DNA from: Streptomyces sp. NBC_00557
GTDB lineage: Bacteria; Actinomycetota; Actinomycetes; Streptomycetales; Streptomycetaceae
Assembly (NCBI RefSeq): GCF_036345995.1
Contig: NZ_CP107796.1
Coordinates: 2,852,001-2,916,000, forward strand
DNA length: 64,000 nucleotides
Reading direction: 5' to 3'
The notes beneath the pieces were generated by a model. That model did not search any database, was not told the origin of the DNA, and saw nothing but the letters and a program-made list of their open reading frames with translations. Position 1 is the first letter of the stretch, and each line of letters starts with the position of its first letter. This document shows, piece after piece, positions 59,368-64,000 of this stretch. The translations under genes were made by a program, and so were the position numbers.

Positions 59368-59387
59368 GACGTACCGCGCGGTACGTC
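59368..59387. promoter_or_regulatory. Perfect 20-bp palindrome before the enoyl-CoA hydratase gene
   Basis: GACGTACCGCGCGGTACGTC is a perfect inverted repeat 26 bp before the hydratase start. Its right half plus following bases (GCGGTACGTCACCGG, then ACCGGAGG) recur at 604-628 in the adnA-adnB gap. It has the size and symmetry of a TetR-type operator. Confidence 0.65.
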
Positions 59388-59412
59388 ACCGGCGAACCGG
59401 AGGGGATGTCCC

Positions 59413-60216
59413 ATGGCCGACACCGTGCTCTACGAGGTGAGCGACGGGCTCGCGACGATCACGCTGAACCGCCCCGAGGCGATGAACGCGCTGAACATCC
59501 AGGCCAAGGCCGCCCTCCGGGAGGCGGCGGAATCCGCGGCCGCCGACACGGCCGTACGGGCGATCCTGCTGACCGCGGCCGGGGACCGGGCGTTCTGCGT
59601 CGGCCAGGACCTCAAGGAGCACATCGGGCTGCTCGCGGCGGACCGGGAGACCGGGTCCGGGCAGACGATGCGCACGGTCAAGGAGCACTACAACCCGATC
59701 GTCCGCGCCCTCGCCGGGGCGCCCAAGCCGGTGGTCGCCGCGGTGAACGGGGTGGCGGCCGGGGCCGGCTTCGGCTTCGCGCTCGCCGCGGACTACCGGG
59801 TGGTCGCCGACACGGCCTCCTTCAACACCTCCTTCGCCGGCGTCGCCCTGACCGCCGACTCCGGGATCTCCTGGACGCTGCCCCGGGTGATCGGCCCGAG
59901 CCGCGCCGCGGACCTGCTGCTCTTCCCGCGCAGCATCAGCGCCCAGGACGCGCTGGAGCTGGGCATCGCCAACCGGGTGGTGCCCGCGGCCGAGGTGCTC
60001 GCCGAGGCGGAGAAGACGGCGCGGGCGCTGGCCGAGGGCCCGACGGTGGCGTACGCGGCGATCAAGGAGGCGGTGGCCTACGGCCTCACGCACTCCCTCG
60101 CCGAGACCCTGGAGAAGGAGGACGAGCTGCAGACCCGGGCCGGGCAGTCCGAGGACCACGCCATCGCGGTGCAGGCCTTCGTGAACAAGGAGAAGCCGAA
60201 GTACCTCGGCCGGTGA
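59413..60216 (+). CDS. Enoyl-CoA hydratase/isomerase family protein
   Basis: A 267-residue crotonase-fold enzyme. The oxyanion-hole segments are AFCVGQDLKEH and NGVAAGAGFGFALAADYR, and the C-terminal helices end in KEKPKYLGR. It resembles PaaG-type isomerases or hydratases that act on acyl-CoA in fatty-acid or phenylacetate breakdown; an acidic residue for full hydratase activity is not obvious at the usual second position. GGAGGGG lies 7-8 nt before ATG 59413. A 20-bp palindrome upstream suggests repressor control by an acyl-CoA or related ligand. Confidence 0.85.
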   Translation: MADTVLYEVSDGLATITLNRPEAMNALNIQAKAALREAAESAAADTAVRAILLTAAGDRAFCVGQDLKEHIGLLAADRETGSGQTMRTVKEHYNPIVRALAGAPKPVVAAVNGVAAGAGFGFALAADYRVVADTASFNTSFAGVALTADSGISWTLPRVIGPSRAADLLLFPRSISAQDALELGIANRVVPAAEVLAEAEKTARALAEGPTVAYAAIKEAVAYGLTHSLAETLEKEDELQTRAGQSEDHAIAVQAFVNKEKPKYLGR

Positions 60217-60225
60217 CACGCAGGG

Positions 60226-60894
60226 CTAGGGGGTGAGCAGGGCCTCCGCGCCCGCCGGGCGGTAACCGGCCGCCTGGAAGGCGCGTACGCTGCGGGCGTT
60301 TCCCGGGGACTGCTGGGACCAGACCCACTCACCCGCCGGGATCAGGTGCCGGGCGGCCGTGGCCAGGGCCCGGCCCAGCCCCCGGTGCCGTACGTCCTCG
60401 TCGACCTCCACCGCCGTCTCCCAGCGCCCGGCGACGCCCCGGCCGAGGACGACCACTCCCCCGTCGGCCGCCCAGACGCGGACGTCGTCCCGGTGCTCGC
60501 GGGCCCTGCGCACCCGCGGATGGTCCGGGTCGCCGAGCTCGCGCAGCTCCAGCGGGGGTTCGCCGGGCAGGGAGCCGGCCACGGTGAGCAGGTCGACGCA
60601 GTCCATGGTGCGGCCCGTGCGGGCCAGGAACGAGGCGAGGAAGCGGGGGTTCATCGCCGCGGCCAGCACGTCGCAGTCGAGGGACGCGAGGGAGGCGCGC
60701 ACCCAGTCCGGGTCCTCGTCGGTGAACACCACGGAGTGCGCGGTGAACGCGATGACTCCGGCGTCCCGGTGGCTCGGCTGCGGTACGACGGTGACACCGC
60801 CGTCCGGGGCCGGGAAGCTGCCGCGGGCCGCGGCGTCCAGGATGCCGGCCAGGGTCCGGGGCCCGGACAGGGACGCGGACCGGGGGTCAGGCAC
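60226..60894 (-). CDS. GNAT-family acetyltransferase
   Basis: A 222-residue protein whose C-terminal half shows the acetyl-CoA-binding pattern VEVDEDVRHRGLGRALATAA and then SPGNARSVRAFQAAGYRP. The N-terminal half is a divergent domain. The GTG start at 60894 overlaps the tag stop by 8 bp, so it is co-translated with the glycosylase. Substrate is unknown. Confidence 0.82.
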   Translation of the reverse strand: MPDPRSASLSGPRTLAGILDAAARGSFPAPDGGVTVVPQPSHRDAGVIAFTAHSVVFTDEDPDWVRASLASLDCDVLAAAMNPRFLASFLARTGRTMDCVDLLTVAGSLPGEPPLELRELGDPDHPRVRRAREHRDDVRVWAADGGVVVLGRGVAGRWETAVEVDEDVRHRGLGRALATAARHLIPAGEWVWSQQSPGNARSVRAFQAAGYRPAGAEALLTP

Positions 60895-61477
60895 GGGCGC
60901 CTCTGGCCACGCAGGCCTCCAGATGGTCGTCGACCAGGCCGCACGCCTGCATGAGGGCGTACGCGGTGGTCGGGCCGACGAATCTGAGGCCGCGTTTCTT
61001 CAGCGCCTTGGACAGGGCGGTGGACTCCGGGGTGACGGCGGGGACGTCGGAGAGGGTCTTCGGGGCCGGGCGGGCGGCCGGGTCCGGGGCGTGGGACCAG
61101 ATCAGCGCGTCCAGCTCGCCCTCGGCCCAGCCGGCGAGCACACGCGCGTTGGCGAGCGTGGCGTCGATCTTGGCGCGGTTGCGGATGATGCCCTCGTCGG
61201 CGAGGAGCCGCTCCCGGTCCTCGTCCGTGAAGGCGGCGACCTTCTCGATGCGGAAGCCGGCGAACGCGGCGCGGAAGCCCTCGCGGCGGCGCAGGATCGT
61301 GATCCAGGACAGGCCCGACTGGAAGGCCTCCAGGCTGATCCGCTCGAAGAGGGCGTCGTCGCCGTGGACCGGGCGGCCCCACTCCTCGTCGTGGTACGCC
61401 ACATAGTCCGCGGTGGACAGGGCCCACGGGCAGCGCAGGGCGCCATCGGGTCCGGCGAGGGCGGCGCCGTCGCTCAT
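60887..61477 (-). CDS. tag: DNA-3-methyladenine glycosylase I
   Basis: A 196-residue Tag enzyme. The zinc site is formed by RCPWAL, YHDEEWG and the C-terminal HLEAC. The substrate pocket and helix-hairpin-helix are in FERISLEAFQSGLSWITILRRR and FVGPTTAYALMQACG. It excises 3-methyladenine from alkylated DNA. ATG 61477 overlaps the DivIVA-like gene stop by 4 bp. The order with the DivIVA-like and folP2-type genes matches mycobacteria. Confidence 0.93.
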   Translation of the reverse strand: MSDGAALAGPDGALRCPWALSTADYVAYHDEEWGRPVHGDDALFERISLEAFQSGLSWITILRRREGFRAAFAGFRIEKVAAFTDEDRERLLADEGIIRNRAKIDATLANARVLAGWAEGELDALIWSHAPDPAARPAPKTLSDVPAVTPESTALSKALKKRGLRFVGPTTAYALMQACGLVDDHLEACVARGARA

Positions 61478-61845
61478 CGCCGGCCCTCCGGGTGGTCGCG
61501 GTCGTCCGGGCGGGCGTGGGCCGCCGCGGCTCTGGCGCCGGCCAGCGCCGACTCCAGGTCGGCGATGCGGGCGTCCCGCTCGGCGAGTTCGGCGGCGAGC
61601 CGGCCGAGGGCGTCGTCGACGTCCGCCATGCGGTAGCCGCGCGGGGCGACCGGGAAACGCAGGCTCTCCACGTCCGCGCGGTCCACCGGGCGGTCCGGGG
61701 GCAGCGAGTCCCGCAGCCGCTCGGGCGCCGCCTCGGGCAGCGGGCCGCTGCCGCCGCCGCCCACCACGGCGAGGGTCACCGCGGCGACCACGACGGCCAG
61801 TGCGACGACCAGGAACAAGAACATCACCATCGCCAGGGTCCCCAC
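61474..61845 (-). CDS. Membrane-anchored DivIVA-domain protein
   Basis: A 123-residue protein with one N-terminal transmembrane helix (VMFLFLVVALAVVVAAVTLAVV) and a short DivIVA-like motif FPVAPRGYRMADVDDALGRL, then a coiled coil. It may localise to curved or polar membrane. It overlaps tag by 4 bp (ATGA). Mycobacterial Rv1209 has the same place and design. Confidence 0.82.
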   Translation of the reverse strand: MGTLAMVMFLFLVVALAVVVAAVTLAVVGGGGSGPLPEAAPERLRDSLPPDRPVDRADVESLRFPVAPRGYRMADVDDALGRLAAELAERDARIADLESALAGARAAAAHARPDDRDHPEGRR

Positions 61846-61966
61846 GGTCCGTGCCGGTCGTTGTTCCGGACGCTGAATCTGTCAGGCTCCGATCGTGCCA
61901 TGCGAGTCTGACAGTTAGGGTCACAGGCGGCCGTACAGCGGGACGTACTAGGAGAGGTCACAGCGG

Positions 61967-62827
61967 ATGCTCAGGCTGGGCAGGCGGGAATTCGGGCCCC
62001 ACGAGCCGGTGATCATGGCGATCGTGAACCGGACTCCGGACTCCTTCTACGACCAGGGGGCCACGTTCCGGGACGAGCCGGCCCTCGCGCGCGTGGAGCA
62101 GGCCGTGGCCGAGGGCGCCGCGATCGTCGACATCGGCGGGGTGAAGGCCGGGCCCGGCGAGGAGGTCACCGCCGAGGAGGAGGCGCGGCGCACGGTCGGC
62201 TTCGTGGCGGAGGTGCGGCGCCGCTTCCCGGACGTGGTCATCAGCGTGGACACCTGGCGGGCCGAGGTCGGCGAGGCGGTGTGCGAGGCGGGCGCCGATC
62301 TGCTGAACGACGCGTGGGGCGGCGTCGACCCCGGGCTCGCGGAGGTGGCCGCGCGGTACCGGGTCGGGCTGGTGTGCACGCACGCGGGGGGCGTGCAGCC
62401 GCGTACGCGCCCGCACCGGGTGACGTACGACGACGTGATGGCCGACATCCTCGACGTCACCCTGGGTCTGGCCGAGCGGGCGGTGGCGCTCGGGGTGCCG
62501 CGGGAGTCGGTGCTGATCGACCCCGGGCACGACTTCGGGAAGAACACCCGGCACAGTCTGGAGGCGACGCGCCGGCTGGACGAGATGGCCGCCACGGGGT
62601 GGCCGGTGCTGGTGTCGCTGTCCAACAAGGACTTCGTCGGCGAGACGCTGGACCGGCCGGTGAAGGAACGGCTGATCGGCACGCTGGCGACCACGGCGGT
62701 GTCGGCGTGGCTCGGGGCGCAGGTGTACCGGGTGCACGAGGTGGCCGAGACCCGGCAGGTGCTGGACATGGTGGCGTCGATCGCCGGGCACCGGCCCCCC
62801 GCGGTCGCTCGGCGTGGTCTCGCCTAG
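61967..62827 (+). CDS. folP2: Dihydropteroate synthase homologue, FolP2 type
   Basis: A 286-residue TIM-barrel protein of the DHPS family. The first signature is MAIVNRTPDSFYDQG in place of MGIVNVTPDSFSDGG. The second reads DIGGVKAGPGEEV where true DHPS has DIGGESTRPG, so the Ser-Thr-Arg residues that bind p-aminobenzoate and pyrophosphate are lost. The terminal SxR-type motif is also changed to YRVHEV. Mycobacterial FolP2 shows the same substitutions and did not replace FolP1 in published complementation. A different reaction or a non-catalytic role is likely. AGGAGAGG lies upstream of ATG 61967. Confidence 0.88.
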   Translation: MLRLGRREFGPHEPVIMAIVNRTPDSFYDQGATFRDEPALARVEQAVAEGAAIVDIGGVKAGPGEEVTAEEEARRTVGFVAEVRRRFPDVVISVDTWRAEVGEAVCEAGADLLNDAWGGVDPGLAEVAARYRVGLVCTHAGGVQPRTRPHRVTYDDVMADILDVTLGLAERAVALGVPRESVLIDPGHDFGKNTRHSLEATRRLDEMAATGWPVLVSLSNKDFVGETLDRPVKERLIGTLATTAVSAWLGAQVYRVHEVAETRQVLDMVASIAGHRPPAVARRGLA

Positions 62828-62866
62828 GCGCCAGGGAGCGAGCCCCCCGGCGCCCCGCGCCCCGCG

Positions 62867-63625
62867 CTAGCGGCCCGCCTCCTTCGACACCAGGGCCACC
62901 GCTTCCGCCACGTCGTCCGTCAGATGGAAGAGCAGCAGGTCCTTCTCCGCCGCCTTGCCCTGGGCCACCAGCGTGTTCTTCAGCCAGTCCACCAGGCCGC
63001 CCCAGTACTCGCTGCCGAAGAGGACGATCGGGAAGCGGGTGACCTTCTGGGTCTGGACCAGGGTCAGGGCCTCGAAGAGCTCGTCGAGGGTGCCGAGGCC
63101 GCCGGGCAGGACCACGAAACCCTGCGCGTACTTCACGAACATCATCTTGCGGACGAAGAAGTACCGGAAGTTCAGGCCGATGTCGACGTACGGGTTCAGG
63201 CCCTGCTCGAAGGGCAGCTCGATGCCCAGGCCCACCGAGACGCCGCCCGCCTCGCACGCGCCCTTGTTGGCCGCCTCCATGGCCCCGGGGCCGCCGCCGG
63301 TGATCACGGCCCAGCCCGCCTCCACCAGGCCCCGGCCGAGCCGCACCCCCGCGTCGTACTCCGCCGAGTCCACCGGCGTACGCGCCGAGCCGAACACGCT
63401 GATGGCGGGCGGGAGTTCGGCCAGGGTGCCGAAGCCCTCGATGAACTCCGACTGGATGCGCAGCACCCGCCAGGGGTCGGTGTGGACCCAGTCCGTGGGG
63501 GCGCGCTCGTCCAGCAGGCGCTGGTCGGTCGTGCTGGGGGTCACCTGTCCACGCCGTCGGAGGACCGGTCCGAGCCGCTGCTCGTCCGGCGGAATCTTCT
63601 TCCCCTCGGGGTTGCCGGTAGGCAT
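62867..63625 (-). CDS. LOG-family (TIGR00730) nucleotide 5'-monophosphate phosphoribohydrolase-like protein
   Basis: A 252-residue Rossmann-fold protein with AVITGGGPGAMEAANKGA and the LOG motif PGGLGTLDELFEAL. Relatives release cytokinin-type bases from riboside monophosphates or cleave other nucleotides. In mycobacteria the homologue Rv1205 is a proteasome substrate whose accumulation leads to aldehyde stress. ATG 63625 has GGAGGGAG upstream. It lies between folP2-type and dapE genes as in Mycobacterium. Confidence 0.9.
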   Translation of the reverse strand: MPTGNPEGKKIPPDEQRLGPVLRRRGQVTPSTTDQRLLDERAPTDWVHTDPWRVLRIQSEFIEGFGTLAELPPAISVFGSARTPVDSAEYDAGVRLGRGLVEAGWAVITGGGPGAMEAANKGACEAGGVSVGLGIELPFEQGLNPYVDIGLNFRYFFVRKMMFVKYAQGFVVLPGGLGTLDELFEALTLVQTQKVTRFPIVLFGSEYWGGLVDWLKNTLVAQGKAAEKDLLLFHLTDDVAEAVALVSKEAGR

Positions 63626-63729
63626 GTGCGCTCCCTCCGTTGCGGGTGGTTCCACCTCAGCGTAGATCCACGCCGGTTACGCAGGGGGGACCTGCGCATG
63701 TCCGGCACACGATGCGCCGTGCGGCGCCT

Positions 63730-64000
63730 TCACGCGGTGAGCCAGTTCCGCAGGCGCTCCTCGCCCGCGAGGATCTTCGCCGTCTCCACCCGCTCGTCCC
63801 GCTTGTGGGCCAGATGGGGGTTGCCGGGGCCGTAGTTGACCGCCGGGACGCCGAGCGCGGAGAAGCGGGAGACGTCCGTCCAGCCGTACTTGGGCCGCGG
63901 GGTGCCGCCCACCGCCTCGATGAAGGCCGCGGCGGCCGGGTGGGACAGGCCGGGCAGGGCGCCGCCGCTGTGGTCGTCGACCACGAACTCCGCCACGCCG
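63730..64000 (-). CDS. dapE: Succinyl-diaminopimelate desuccinylase, C-terminal part
   Basis: The last 89 codons of an M20-family peptidase are seen; the gene continues beyond the right edge. Diagnostic stretches are [21 protein letters not shown] and [10 protein letters not shown], with the metal-ligand histidine in [10 protein letters not shown]. The enzyme makes LL-diaminopimelate for lysine and peptidoglycan. The product name is supported by the M20 motifs and by the neighbour order shared with mycobacteria (Rv1202). Confidence 0.85.
   Translation of the reverse strand, partial: GVAEFVVDDHSGGALPGLSHPAAAAFIEAVGGTPRPKYGWTDVSRFSALGVPAVNYGPGNPHLAHKRDERVETAKILAGEERLRNWLTA

Overview
The window is from a Streptomyces chromosome. 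The evidence is very high GC content with strong third-position GC bias, frequent GTG starts, tightly overlapping operons, lipobox lipoproteins, one rare in-frame TTA codon and typical Streptomyces families (DUF3117, DUF3107, DUF3152, TAP-type lipoprotein peptidases). No rRNA, complete tRNA, CRISPR array or intact transposase was seen. Both ends cut genes: an AdnB-type helicase at the left and dapE at the right.

Left block (1-35.6 kb). The core genes are the AdnA/AdnB-type helicase-nuclease pair, an alkyltransferase-like protein, moeZ, a DUF3152 protein, a TetR regulator, DUF3107, a ferritin-like protein and a DEAD-box RNA helicase. From memory, the same set lies together in Mycobacterium (Rv3201c-Rv3211). 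Inserted into this frame are a pseudokinase-flippase membrane protein, two tandem TAP-family secreted peptidases, a small island (about 11.43-14.20 kb), a five-gene translationally coupled polysaccharide-type operon (15.4-21.3 kb) and an oligopeptide ABC transporter operon (21.5-26.9 kb). The ABC operon follows a leaderless leader-peptide ORF and an attenuator-like hairpin.

Middle (35.8-44.8 kb). This part holds housekeeping and poorly characterised genes: an alpha/beta hydrolase, an NYN nuclease, MarC, a PHP phosphoesterase, a DUF6758-type zinc-ribbon protein, an MFS exporter behind two abutting operator palindromes, a SUFU-domain protein, and corA behind a long structured leader with a short upstream ORF.

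Right block (42.8-64 kb). corA, an MgtE-N/CBS protein, DUF1003, mrp, tatB, htrA, an anti-sigma factor, an ECF sigma factor, an O-methyltransferase, DUF3117, tag, a DivIVA-like protein, a folP2-type protein, a LOG-family protein and dapE match the Mycobacterium Rv1202-Rv1239c neighbourhood and its sigE-rseA-htrA-tatB envelope-stress module. The block is interrupted at 48.9-52.8 kb by three accessory genes of unknown function.

The most notable candidates for new biology are: (1) the coupled operon combining a DUF3492 (PelF-type) glycosyltransferase, a repeat-bearing membrane protein, a low-complexity linker protein, an epimerase and a spherulin-4-type glycoside hydrolase; (2) the leader peptide, palindrome and attenuator arrangement before the peptide ABC operon; (3) the island bounded by duplicated moeZ 3' ends and carrying a tRNA-Ser 3' remnant; (4) a GCGGTACGTC repeat shared by the adnA-adnB gap and an enoyl-CoA hydratase promoter, where it forms a perfect 20-bp palindrome; (5) an O-methyltransferase gene that appears to start at ATT.
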